From the NCBI GenBank assembly GCA_019635215.1, contig JAHBZZ010000018.1:1-64000 (forward strand): a stretch of DNA of 64,000 nt, given 5' to 3'. The DNA is from Nitrosomonas sp. (GTDB lineage Bacteria; Pseudomonadota; Gammaproteobacteria; Burkholderiales; Nitrosomonadaceae). How positions within the stretch are numbered: the stretch's first letter is position 1; every line of letters begins with the position of its first letter. Below, piece after piece: positions 53,540 to 62,935 of this stretch. Both the position numbers and the translations under genes were made by a program. The notes under the pieces are model-generated. The model saw nothing but the letters and a program-made list of their open reading frames with translations, made no database searches and was not told the origin of the DNA.

Positions 53540-56500
53540 TGCCATCCTTAATGGATCACTAAATAATCGATTTATGGTTCTGCTGGCGGTAGTTGTGCTG
53601 GCAACAGCAGGATTTTGGTCTTTCAAAAACATCTCGTTAGACGCCATTCCTGACTTGTCGGATGTACAGGTCATTGTATTTACTGAATTCCCTGGACAAG
53701 CGCCTCAGGTGGTAGAAGATCAAGTTACTTATCCGTTGACTACCGCCCTGCTGGCGGTACCGCATGCAAAAGTGGTGCGCGGCTATTCTTTCTTTGGACT
53801 ATCCTTTGTTTATATCATTTTTGAAGATGATACCGATATGTATTGGGCCAGATCCCGGGTGCTGGAGTACCTCAATTATGCCAATGAGCGGCTGCCGCAA
53901 GGTGTCAATCCATCACTGGGGCCGGATGCAACCGGTGTTGGTTGGGTTTACGAGTATGCGCTGATCGACAGAACCGGAAAACATGATCTGGCACAATTAC
54001 GTTCCATTCAGGACTGGTATTTGCGCTACCCACTGCAAACAGTACACGGTGTATCAGAAGTCGCGTCAGTCGGTGGTTATGTCAAACAATACCAGATAGA
54101 AGTTAACCCGAATGCATTACTTGCCTATGGTATTCCCTTGTCCAAAGTGAAATATGCCATTCAACGCTCGAATAATGATGTTGGCGGCAGAGTAGTTGAA
54201 ATGGCCGAAACAGAATATATGGTGCGCGGCCTGGGCTATATACGTTCGCTTGATGACATCAGGAGTATTCCTGTAGGTGTTGACGCCAATGGTACGCCTA
54301 TTCGTATGGAAGACGTCGCGCAGATTCAAATAGGCCCCGAACTGCGCCGTGGTGTTGTCGAGTTAAACGGAGAAGGCGAAGTCGCTGGTGGTATTGTCAT
54401 CATGCGCTATGGCGATAATGCACAGGCAACCATACTGGGAGTACGTAAGAAACTGGAAGAACTTAAACAAGGGTTGCCAGAAGGCGTTGAGATTGTTCCT
54501 GTTTATGATCGTGGTGACCTGATTGAACGCGCAGTGGATACATTGAATACAGCGCTGATTCAGGAACTGATCATTGTCTGTGTACTTGTTGGCCTGTTTC
54601 TGCTCCACCTGCGCTCATCCCTGGTCATTGTCATCACGCTACCACTTGCCGTGCTAATGGCCTTTATTGTCATGAAATGGCAAGGTATTAATGCAAATAT
54701 CATGTCATTGGGCGGTATAGCTATTGCGATTGGTGATATGGTCGATGGCGCCATCGTGATGGTCGAAAATGCCCACAAGCATTTGAGTGATGCAATTGCA
54801 AAGAAAAAAGCTGAGTTGACCAAAAAAGAACGTTGGCAAGTTATTGGCAATGCTTCTCGTGAGGTAGGACCTTCACTGTTCTTTTCATTACTAATCATTA
54901 CCGTATCATTTATACCCATTTTTGCTATGGAAGCACAGGAAGGTCGGCTGTTCAGCCCACTGGCCTATACCAAATCCTATGCCATGGCCGCTGCAGCCAT
55001 CTTAACTATTACAGTTGTGCCCGTATTGATGGGTTATTTTATTCGCGGCAAAATTATTCCCGAGAAAAAGAACCCGGCTAACCGCTTTTTGCATTTCATT
55101 CATTCGCCAATACTCAAGCTGGCCATGCGCTGGCGGGCAGTGACACTTGTTCTGGCCATGCTACTACTGGCTTCAACCCTTTATCCGTTGTCTAAGATCG
55201 GTAGTGAATTTATGCCGCCGCTGGATGAGGGCGATATACTCTATATGCCTAGTACATTTCCCGGTATTTCCATCACCAAGGCTAAAGAGCTTTTACAACA
55301 AACTGATAAGATTATTAAAGCTTTTCCTGAAGTCCACCATGTCTTTGGAAAAATTGGCCGCGCCGAAACCGCAACGGATCCTGCCCCCTTATCGATGATA
55401 GAAACGACCATACGGCTTAAACCCAGGTCGGAGTGGCCAGATCCAAACAAATCCGCACAGGAATTGGTGTCTGAAATGGATAAGGCTATTAACTTTCCAG
55501 GTGTAGCCAATGCTTGGACGATGCCAATCAAAACACGTATTGATATGCTGTCGACCGGCATTAAAACACCTGTCGGCATCAAAGTTTCCGGACCCGATCT
55601 AGATAAATTGCAGCAATTATCTGAACAGATTGAGCGAGTCATGAAAACGATGCCTGAAACACTATCTGCTTTTGGTGACCGAACTGCGGGTGGGTATTAT
55701 CTGGATTTCGATATCAAACGCGGAGAAGCCGCCCGTTATGGCTTAACGGTGGGTGATGTACAAGACGTTATTCAAAGTGCCATAGGGGGTATGAACATTA
55801 CTGAGACTGTGGAAGGTCTGGAACGTTATCCGGTTAATCTGCGCTATCCCCGAGAATTGCGGGATGATTTGGAGGGCTTGAAGCGTACGTTAATTCCTAC
55901 CCCTACTGGCGCACAGATCCCATTGTCATTAGTGGCCGATCTTATGTTAAGACGAGGCCCGCCCTCTATTAAAAGTGAAAATGCACGTCCTAATGCCTGG
56001 ATTTATGTAGACTTAAAAACCTCCGATATTGGCGGTTTTGTGACGAAAGCAAAAACGCTCCTGGAAAGCCAAGTGTCTCTTCCTGCTGGTTATACTATTA
56101 GCTGGTCGGGTCAATTCGAATATATGGAGCGGGCCGCAGAAAAACTACGTATCGTAGTGCCCCTGACACTCATGCTGATCTTTTTTCTGCTGTATCTCAC
56201 TTTTCGTAATATGGTAGAGCCTGTCATTGTTATGCTAACGGTACCCTTTGGTCTTATTGGTGGTATCTGGCTTGTGTATGTACTTGGCTTTAATCTTTCT
56301 GTCGCGGTTTATGTAGGTTTTATAGCGTTGGCTGGAACGGCTGCTGAAACTGGCGTCATGGTATTAAATTTTATTGACATTGAAATTGCCAGGTTGCGCA
56401 AACAAAAACAAGCACTATTGTCTTCCACAGAAATTAAAGAGGCGGTTGAGTCTGCGACTGCAATGCGTGTGCGGCCTGTATCGATAACTGCATTCTCTAC

Positions 56501-56672
56501 CATGATCGGATTAATTCCCATCATGATGGCCACTGGCAGTGGTGCAGACGTCACCCACCGCATTGCGGCACCGGTATTAGGTGGTATGTTCACAGTATTA
56601 TTGTTGACTCTACTGGTTTTCCCAGTTATCTACAGTTTGGTTCTGCAATTTCAAGAAAAAAGAAAGCAATAA
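53532..56672 (+). CDS. cusA: Cus-type HME-RND copper/silver efflux pump (CusA, copy 2)
   Basis: 1046 residues. Relay helix AIGDMVDGAIVMVE. The Met triad for Cu(I)/Ag(I) is conserved: LYMPST, LSMIETT and IDMLSTG. Full length, with the second periplasmic domain containing SGTGIKTPVG-type CusA features (STGIKTPVGIKVSG). It exports copper or silver. Similar in design to copy 1 (26070) but clearly a distinct sequence, so not a recent duplicate. Confidence 0.93.
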   Translation: MINAILNGSLNNRFMVLLAVVVLATAGFWSFKNISLDAIPDLSDVQVIVFTEFPGQAPQVVEDQVTYPLTTALLAVPHAKVVRGYSFFGLSFVYIIFEDDTDMYWARSRVLEYLNYANERLPQGVNPSLGPDATGVGWVYEYALIDRTGKHDLAQLRSIQDWYLRYPLQTVHGVSEVASVGGYVKQYQIEVNPNALLAYGIPLSKVKYAIQRSNNDVGGRVVEMAETEYMVRGLGYIRSLDDIRSIPVGVDANGTPIRMEDVAQIQIGPELRRGVVELNGEGEVAGGIVIMRYGDNAQATILGVRKKLEELKQGLPEGVEIVPVYDRGDLIERAVDTLNTALIQELIIVCVLVGLFLLHLRSSLVIVITLPLAVLMAFIVMKWQGINANIMSLGGIAIAIGDMVDGAIVMVENAHKHLSDAIAKKKAELTKKERWQVIGNASREVGPSLFFSLLIITVSFIPIFAMEAQEGRLFSPLAYTKSYAMAAAAILTITVVPVLMGYFIRGKIIPEKKNPANRFLHFIHSPILKLAMRWRAVTLVLAMLLLASTLYPLSKIGSEFMPPLDEGDILYMPSTFPGISITKAKELLQQTDKIIKAFPEVHHVFGKIGRAETATDPAPLSMIETTIRLKPRSEWPDPNKSAQELVSEMDKAINFPGVANAWTMPIKTRIDMLSTGIKTPVGIKVSGPDLDKLQQLSEQIERVMKTMPETLSAFGDRTAGGYYLDFDIKRGEAARYGLTVGDVQDVIQSAIGGMNITETVEGLERYPVNLRYPRELRDDLEGLKRTLIPTPTGAQIPLSLVADLMLRRGPPSIKSENARPNAWIYVDLKTSDIGGFVTKAKTLLESQVSLPAGYTISWSGQFEYMERAAEKLRIVVPLTLMLIFFLLYLTFRNMVEPVIVMLTVPFGLIGGIWLVYVLGFNLSVAVYVGFIALAGTAAETGVMVLNFIDIEIARLRKQKQALLSSTEIKEAVESATAMRVRPVSITAFSTMIGLIPIMMATGSGADVTHRIAAPVLGGMFTVLLLTLLVFPVIYSLVLQFQEKRKQ

Positions 56673-56759
56673 GACATAAAATTCATTTGGTAAATATACA
56701 TGCTGTTTTTTGAACAAAACTGGTAAAACTTCAATGCTGATTGAGAATCAACTACAGAA

Positions 56760-59603
56760 CTAAGATATCAACATAAACCTCGCCTCTGATGGCACATCCT
56801 GATTGTTGACTACAAAAAGCATATAGAATCCCGGTGGCGCGATATTTCCGTGGGCAGGGGCTTCGGTTCCTATGGTAGTGGCGGTACGCGAATGAATGGG
56901 CAATTTGATATAACGCTGTCCGGCGTCGGTATGGTGCGTCACCGCAATCGGTGCTATCAACACTACTGCATTGATATCTGCAGCCTGTGACGTTTCAATC
57001 ATAAAATTACTCGCATAGGTAACAGCAGGCGGCGCATTCGACATGACCGGTCGTGCGCCCAAGCTAAGATAACCCGGTGAATAAAGTTCCATCGAATGCT
57101 GATCCGGATCGGCCGTACCCGGCGCAACTCCGCCTACCGCTAGAACTCTTCCTTCCGGTAGTAGAATACAGATCGAGTGATACTGGCGCGGGAAATTCAA
57201 TGGTGCGCCCAGTGCCCATGTATCCGTCGTCGGATCATAGATTTCTGTTTCCAACACGGGTGTCGGTGACCATTTCTGGCCGTTACTGTGGCCGCCTATG
57301 ATGAGTATCTTGCCGGTGGGCAATACAACGGCATTCACATTCGTGCGGCCGAAATTCATATCTGCGGTACGTGCCCACGCCGAACCGACAATTCCGCCAT
57401 TAAATTCAATCATTTCGGCAGTTGCGTTATTGCGCGCAGCGGCAGGACCAGACACACCTCCGCCGAAGACATACAGGCGCGTACGCTCCGGGCTTACGGT
57501 CGTATCTATCATAAGAAGACTCATTCCTTCCTGGCGATCGTAAAACTGTTGTTGTCCGTAATCGGTCCAGTTGCCATTGTTCGGCCCAGTCAGGGTCAGA
57601 TAAGCGGTCTGGGTTCCGGCTGCGCCGGCCCAGCCAGCACGAGTATAGAAAATCTCTCCCGACGGAAGGAGATGCATACCGGGATATAGTTCATCGAATG
57701 AGCGACTTGCACCGACGATTGACGCCCATGTTCCGCCGCCGAACACCTCGACTTCTGCCGCAACAGGGTGTCCGCCAGAGAAAGTAAGTACACGCCCGTC
57801 AGCCAGACTAAGCGCCGTCGGATACCAGTGCGCGTGCGCCATGCTGGTGGCCGGGCCAAACGTACCGCTGTCTGGATTTGTCGCATTAGGCGTAAAAATA
57901 AAACAGCGATTATTGGTGTGTCCCGCGCCATTTGTGTCACCACCGATGATGATCAAACGACCATCAGGCAGGAAAGTATGCCCACAACAGAAAAAATCTT
58001 CCGGCAAATTAATGACGCCTGGCATAATCTGTCTGGTTACAGGTTCATAGATACGAGCTTCAAGTGGATAATTCCTTTCAGCCGCACCGGAAAAAAGCAA
58101 TACATGCCCCGTGTTCAACAGCGCCCCATGAACCACGAAAATCGGTGATGGCTCCAGCAGTTCCCAGCCATCTTCGCCGTCTCCACCGCAAGGGTGATGC
58201 TCTACATCTGGACACTCATGTACACGCACGGTTGGCAACTGGTAACAGATTCGGTCAAGTTCCTTTTCGCTCAACTCGACTTCCTGCATGACGCGAAGCA
58301 ATGCCGCCATGCCTTCCATCATGTGCATCTCCACATGGCAATGGATCAGAAAATCACCTTGTAATCGATATTTTTTGCGCTTTTCTAAATATTGATCGGG
58401 GCAAGCATCTTGCGAAGAATATTTATGTTTCCCACGGGACTGGGAAGAGTGCGATGGATGTTCATGTTCACCGTCAGACATAGGAAGAGGATGAGCTTCT
58501 GTGTACTCGTGAGGTTTGCACTCACACTCAAGTGGCAAAGGTTGGAGAATAACCGGCGGCACGATCGTATCGGCAACAAAAGACTCGGCTGGCCCAAAAG
58601 AACGTGTGTCGATCCACTCATTGCCCCATCGCCACCGTTGTCCATGTAAATGGAAATTGTGCCATACCATGCTCAGATCCAGATTGAAGACATACCATCG
58701 CACGCGAGTTCCGCATTCAGCTACAATAGTGGGGGTATTCCCGACGAATGTACGTCCGTTGATGGCAAATGATTCCAGACCGGCACCGCTGCGCTCGGTT
58801 ACGGTATGAGGCTGATTCCCTGCATGGTTCCAAGTGACCTCCGCACCGACTCCCACTGTTATATCATCGCTTTCGAAACGTGCTGGAGTATCCAGAATAT
58901 TAATGGTAGCTGTAAGAGGGCCAGTTGTCGTGACACGAACGCGCCCTTGCATCGGATGGAAACGGCAGTAGTATTCGAAGGTACCTTCCTGATTAAACGT
59001 AAAAGTAAATAAATCTCCCGCATTAAATGAACCACTATCAAAAAGCGCATTACCGACATTTGCCGTGAGGCGATGAAAAAAAATAGGTACCTCAAGGTCT
59101 GCTTTTTCGCAGCGGGGATCACGAACCACAATGCCACCGAAGAGTCCACGCTTTACGACTTCTTCAATATGCATATGATGATCGTGAAATGGCCACGCAC
59201 CGATAGAATCCTCATGCACATCGAAAATGTAACACCATTGGCCTTCGGGACAAATCGCATCGCTACGATTCGGCCCATCGTATTCCTGCACACCAAAGGG
59301 CCATGAGCCATCCGAGTCGATGCCGTAGTGCAAGCCGTGTACATGGAAGCTGTGAGGTTTGGTGTCGCCATTCAATACATGAACATACAATCGCTCGCCT
59401 GGACGGGTGTAAATAACTGTGCCGGGAATACGCCGTTCGATGCGAGCTTCATTAATATCAGCAGCAATGAGTGGGGTATTATTTTTTGTTGTGTAGGTAG
59501 CATCGAAGTATTCGCGGTAGATCAGCGCATCCAGCAAACGTCGATCAACTTCCGATTGTGGAATTATGCGTATTTTGGCGAGCATTGGCGGTAATAAAAT
59601 CAA
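56760..59603 (-). CDS. multicopper oxidase fused to a copper-radical-oxidase (galactose-oxidase-like) module
   Basis: 947 residues from a TTG at 59603 (ATG at 59585 also possible; an in-frame stop lies just upstream). Residues 40-435 are cupredoxins of a multicopper oxidase: HSFHVHG (84-90), FHDHHMH (139-145), HNFHLHG (315-321) and HCHVEMHMMEG (421-431), plus an inner blue-copper-like YYCRFHPMQG (211-220). A His-rich loop spans 365-395. Residues 485-840 are a kelch propeller and 845-947 an Ig-like DUF1929 domain. Cys539, Tyr594, Tyr808, His809 and His890 match the Cys228-Tyr272 cofactor and copper ligands Tyr495, His496 and His581 of galactose oxidase. No signal peptide is visible. It is convergent with cusA. 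Confidence 0.88.
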   Translation of the reverse strand: MILLPPMLAKIRIIPQSEVDRRLLDALIYREYFDATYTTKNNTPLIAADINEARIERRIPGTVIYTRPGERLYVHVLNGDTKPHSFHVHGLHYGIDSDGSWPFGVQEYDGPNRSDAICPEGQWCYIFDVHEDSIGAWPFHDHHMHIEEVVKRGLFGGIVVRDPRCEKADLEVPIFFHRLTANVGNALFDSGSFNAGDLFTFTFNQEGTFEYYCRFHPMQGRVRVTTTGPLTATINILDTPARFESDDITVGVGAEVTWNHAGNQPHTVTERSGAGLESFAINGRTFVGNTPTIVAECGTRVRWYVFNLDLSMVWHNFHLHGQRWRWGNEWIDTRSFGPAESFVADTIVPPVILQPLPLECECKPHEYTEAHPLPMSDGEHEHPSHSSQSRGKHKYSSQDACPDQYLEKRKKYRLQGDFLIHCHVEMHMMEGMAALLRVMQEVELSEKELDRICYQLPTVRVHECPDVEHHPCGGDGEDGWELLEPSPIFVVHGALLNTGHVLLFSGAAERNYPLEARIYEPVTRQIMPGVINLPEDFFCCGHTFLPDGRLIIIGGDTNGAGHTNNRCFIFTPNATNPDSGTFGPATSMAHAHWYPTALSLADGRVLTFSGGHPVAAEVEVFGGGTWASIVGASRSFDELYPGMHLLPSGEIFYTRAGWAGAAGTQTAYLTLTGPNNGNWTDYGQQQFYDRQEGMSLLMIDTTVSPERTRLYVFGGGVSGPAAARNNATAEMIEFNGGIVGSAWARTADMNFGRTNVNAVVLPTGKILIIGGHSNGQKWSPTPVLETEIYDPTTDTWALGAPLNFPRQYHSICILLPEGRVLAVGGVAPGTADPDQHSMELYSPGYLSLGARPVMSNAPPAVTYASNFMIETSQAADINAVVLIAPIAVTHHTDAGQRYIKLPIHSRTATTIGTEAPAHGNIAPPGFYMLFVVNNQDVPSEARFMLIS

Positions 59604-59625
59604 TAAAAACAGTGGCTAATTAGAC

Positions 59626-59670
59626 CTGTTAATCCGCAGGTCCCAGGTTCGAGCCCTGGTCGGGGAGCTA
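59626..59670 (+). other. attachment-site copy: 3' half of tRNA-Asn
   Basis: The segment runs from the anticodon loop CTGTTAA (GTT anticodon at 59628-59630) through the T arm to the discriminator G. CCAGGTTCGAGCCCTGGTC is identical to the tRNA end at 1-19; two of the next nine bases differ and CCA is CTA. The 5' half is absent. This is how a tyrosine integrase crossing over in the anticodon loop leaves its second boundary. It separates the metal island from the ICE genes at its right. Confidence 0.85.
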
Positions 59671-59798
59671 AACTGGACACGATACGGTCACAAAGTCATT
59701 CCACATTTCTTGTGTGCTATTTTCCTGTGTGTAAAAGCATGCTGATAGTCGCTATTACGACAAAAAAACAGTTGAGAAAATGGTTATCCGGCTCGGCA

Positions 59799-60539
59799 TC
59801 ACCCAGTCTGCTTCTTCATCCACCCAAAAAGTGATGTGTTTCCAGGATATCCAGTCTTTTCTTTTTCTTCAGTCGCAGCGACATTAGAAACCATGTCACT
59901 GGCAGATGCAGCGGTTTTTAGTTCGTGCTGTTCCTGCCCTGTTTGTTCATCGGTTTGTTCGTTGTTCTTTACTTCGACTTTATGCACCGCAATCATCGCC
60001 TGTTTGCTGAGTCCATGTGCACTGTTGGATAGCTTCAGTATTCTGCGTTTCCATTCATAAATACTTCGCGAGTATTCCTTATCCGGAATCATGCCGGCCA
60101 GCCACAATGCATCCAGTCTAGCAGTCATTTTGTCGAATTCGCATATGGCGCCGATATAACGCGCAGCACGTGGTGAAGTGATTTTTGCTTCAATGGTGAT
60201 GGGATTGCTGTAATCAATCCCGTTGGATTCGATGCCATTAGCCTGCGCCATCTTCTCAAGACGCGCGCATTCGGCCATCAGGTCATTGAACAAATGATTC
60301 ATGCGCTCATCCATCGCACCCTCAATTTCCCGGACATCGTCTTCACTGCCTACTGCACGCAGTATGACGGATAACGAATAAATGGCATTGGCATAAATAT
60401 CAAAACCGCGCTTGAATAATTGCTGCGCATGGAAGGAATGCAATGGTTTGTTCTGAACGATAAACGGCCGGCTGTTTGCCGGATTGTCCTGTTTTGCCTG
60501 GGTACCTTGTGGTTGTTTTGCAGCTTTTGCGTTTGCCAT
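59799..60539 (-). CDS. AcaB/DUF1845 (ICE PFL_4669-like) family protein
   Basis: About 246 residues from the ATG at 60539, with GGAG seven bases upstream (open frame continues to 60650). The central region (PLHSFHAQQLFKRGF, YAVGxxDD-type SVILRAVGSEDD, YIGAICEFDKMTARLDALWL, GMIPDKEYSRSIYEWKRRIL) matches the PFL_4669/AcaB family found in the early module of integrative conjugative elements. AcaB-type members help regulate transfer. Assignment is from memory. Confidence 0.6.
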   Translation of the reverse strand: MANAKAAKQPQGTQAKQDNPANSRPFIVQNKPLHSFHAQQLFKRGFDIYANAIYSLSVILRAVGSEDDVREIEGAMDERMNHLFNDLMAECARLEKMAQANGIESNGIDYSNPITIEAKITSPRAARYIGAICEFDKMTARLDALWLAGMIPDKEYSRSIYEWKRRILKLSNSAHGLSKQAMIAVHKVEVKNNEQTDEQTGQEQHELKTAASASDMVSNVAATEEKEKTGYPGNTSLFGWMKKQTG

Positions 60540-60843
60540 GGTCAACACTCCATACAATAACCAACCGCTGATTATAGGATAGTCATACTGCAAAAAATAT
60601 ACGTTTAAGGAACAAATTTTGTTCCTTAAACAGGTATTTTCTTTAATCAAACATGTGTATTATAAATACCAACAAATGACGTTTAGGTCGTCATTGTTGT
60701 CCTAGCTGAGGAATTAAATAAACAGCATTCAATGATTGTCAGGACTCTTAATTCAGTTTATGAATTCTGCCAATATCAATCAATCCTGCGGGGATGTTTT
60801 GTCCCCAAAGGACTTGATATCTCCGTATTTTTTGGGAGGTATC

Positions 60844-61752
60844 ATGGAAACCATTCTCTCGAACGGTTCTGATCAACAACAAGCAGTTACGTTGACAGAT
60901 CATCCACTGCCTGCGTTTCTGGGGTCTGACTGTGGTCTTAAAGTGTTGTCCGCAGATACGTATCACCAGAACCCGGCCGTTGGCAGTAGCGGCCTTAAAA
61001 AAATCATGCGATCACCAGCGCATTATCAGGAATTCAGACTGAATCCACCTGAGCCAACACCGACAATGCAATTCGGTACGGCATTTCATACCGCATTGCT
61101 CGAACCGGATGTGTTCTCGCGTGATTATGCGGTTGCGCCAAAGTTTGACCGGCGCACCAAAAAAGGCAAGGAAGCAGCCGAAGCCTGGGATAGCGTTAAT
61201 GCAAGTAAAACGGCATTAACTCGGGAACAGACTGATTCCATACAAAAGATGGTCGCCAGCGTGCGTGCCCATACGGGTGCAAGTCTGGTGCTATCCAACG
61301 GCATTGCAGAAATGTCCGGTTTCTGGAAAGACGAAGAAACCGGTGTTGCCTGCAAATGCCGTCCTGACTTTATCGGGTATGACCCATCCGGGTTGTACCT
61401 GGTAGACGTCAAAACCTGTTGCGATGCTTCAATTGAGGGGTTTGCACGCGTGATTGCCAATCTGTCCTACGATGTACAGGCAGCTTTCTACATCGATGGT
61501 ATCAGACGGGTAACCGGGCTTACGCCCAAACAATTCATCTTCATTGCGGTTGAAAAGGATGCGCCGCATATGACGGCAGTCTATACAGCCAGCAATGAAA
61601 TGATTGCAATCGGGCGTGAGAAATACCGGGGTGCGCTGCAGCTTCTGAAGTGGTGCACCCAACACAAACATTGGCCGGGATATCAACCTCACGGGTTGGT
61701 CGAATCAATCGATCTGCCACGCTGGGCGGCCAATTTCACACTCGATGATTAA
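60844..61752 (+). CDS. PD-(D/E)XK exonuclease (RecE/ExoVIII-like)
   Basis: 302 residues from the ATG at 60844, preceded by TTTGGGAGGTATC; an upstream frame to 60736 is less likely. The nuclease core has VGSSGLKKIMRSPAHY, GTAFHTALLEPD, KCRPDFIGYD, and LVDVKTC (the D...DVK catalytic motif), then YDVQAAFYIDG. It resects double strands to give 3' ends for RecT, encoded 150 bp downstream. Confidence 0.85.
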   Translation: METILSNGSDQQQAVTLTDHPLPAFLGSDCGLKVLSADTYHQNPAVGSSGLKKIMRSPAHYQEFRLNPPEPTPTMQFGTAFHTALLEPDVFSRDYAVAPKFDRRTKKGKEAAEAWDSVNASKTALTREQTDSIQKMVASVRAHTGASLVLSNGIAEMSGFWKDEETGVACKCRPDFIGYDPSGLYLVDVKTCCDASIEGFARVIANLSYDVQAAFYIDGIRRVTGLTPKQFIFIAVEKDAPHMTAVYTASNEMIAIGREKYRGALQLLKWCTQHKHWPGYQPHGLVESIDLPRWAANFTLDD

Positions 61753-61903
61753 ATTCTCTGGATTACCCCTGCTGGCTTTTATCCAGGGGATTTAATCATC
61801 CAAACCGGCAGATAGTTGTTATCTGTCATTCATCCATCGGCGGGAACATCTGGTCTCCCGCGAGGGGTATGGTGTCCCGCCTTTTTTATGAAGGAGACGC
61901 ACC
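61753..61903. terminator. intergenic hairpins between exonuclease and recT
   Basis: CCCCTG/CAGGGG pairs shortly after the exonuclease stop (about 61767-61792). Further on GGCGGGA (about 61839) pairs with TCCCGCC before TTTTTT at about 61882-61887, a terminator-like structure just before the recT ribosome site. Expression of recT may be attenuated. Confidence 0.5.
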
Positions 61904-62935
61904 ATGTCTTTACAAGCACTCAAAAATATCAATCGTAATCAGGCAAGCCAGCCAGACAAAGGCAGTAACGATTTTCCCAGTCTGCTGCAGCGGTTCAAAG
62001 GCGAGATAGGACGGGCATTGCCCAAACATATCAACCCCGAACGCATGGTTCGTATTGCACTCACTGCATTTCGAATGAACCCAAAACTCTCGGAATGCGA
62101 TCCGCGTTCGGTCTTTGCCGCCGTGATTCAGTCATCGCAACTCGGACTGGAAGTCGGACTCATAGGTGAAGCGCACCTGGTGCCGTTCAAAACGGAATGC
62201 CAGCTGATACCCGGTTATACCGGACTCATGAAGCTCGCACGCCAAAGTGGTCTGGTTCAGGACATCTATGCGCATGAAGTCAGATTGAACGACACATTCA
62301 ATCTGGTGTTGGGATTGGAGCGCAGTCTTGAACATCAACCGATGACGGCGCCGGGTGGATTTCCGGCTGCTGATGAAGAACGTGGAGAGACCATCGGGTT
62401 TTATGCCGTGGCGGTCTTCAAGGACGGTTCTCGCACTTTTGTGGCGATGAGCCGTGCCGAAGTTGAACGCATTCGGGATGGTTCACGCGGTTATCAGGCA
62501 TCCAAACGGTTTAAAAAAGAATCGGTCTGGGATTCTGATTTCAATGCAATGGGGTTGAAGACGGTGATCCGGCGGTTATGCAAGTATCTGCCCAAATCAC
62601 CCGAACTAGCAACGGCTTTGGCGCTCGACGCATTATCCGAGCAAGGCGCAGGCCAGCATCTCGATCTGGTTGAAGCAGCTACTGGAGATTTCACGCCGGT
62701 AGTGGATGAAGCAGATGTCATTGACGACACCCGATCTGAAAATGACAAACCAGCGCAAAGTAGCCAGAGCAACAAAGGCCCGACTTTAAAAGCAGCGATT
62801 GGTGGGATGGAACAAGCCAAATCCGTTGCAGCACTGGATGAGGTTTATATCCGCCTGGAAGCTGACTTTGAAGGCGATGATCTGGAAACCCTGATAGGCG
62901 AGTACCGCCGCATCAAGGACACGATCAACGGCTGA
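61904..62935 (+). CDS. recT: single-strand annealing protein RecT
   Basis: 343 residues. RecT features: GEIGRALPKHINPERMVRIA, SVFAAVIQSSQLGLEVGLIG, ECQLIPGYTGLMKLARQSG, SVWDSDFNAMGLKTVIRRLC. It anneals complementary single strands and promotes strand exchange with the adjacent exonuclease. A start preceded by GAAGGAG supports the ATG. The acidic C-terminal tail has a linker (TRSENDKPAQSSQSNKG). Confidence 0.9.
   Translation: MSLQALKNINRNQASQPDKGSNDFPSLLQRFKGEIGRALPKHINPERMVRIALTAFRMNPKLSECDPRSVFAAVIQSSQLGLEVGLIGEAHLVPFKTECQLIPGYTGLMKLARQSGLVQDIYAHEVRLNDTFNLVLGLERSLEHQPMTAPGGFPAADEERGETIGFYAVAVFKDGSRTFVAMSRAEVERIRDGSRGYQASKRFKKESVWDSDFNAMGLKTVIRRLCKYLPKSPELATALALDALSEQGAGQHLDLVEAATGDFTPVVDEADVIDDTRSENDKPAQSSQSNKGPTLKAAIGGMEQAKSVAALDEVYIRLEADFEGDDLETLIGEYRRIKDTING

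Noticed and set aside
57288-57689. 133-codon ORF antisense to the copper oxidase fusion
   Set aside because: Long GC-rich gene shadow; no start signal or known motif.
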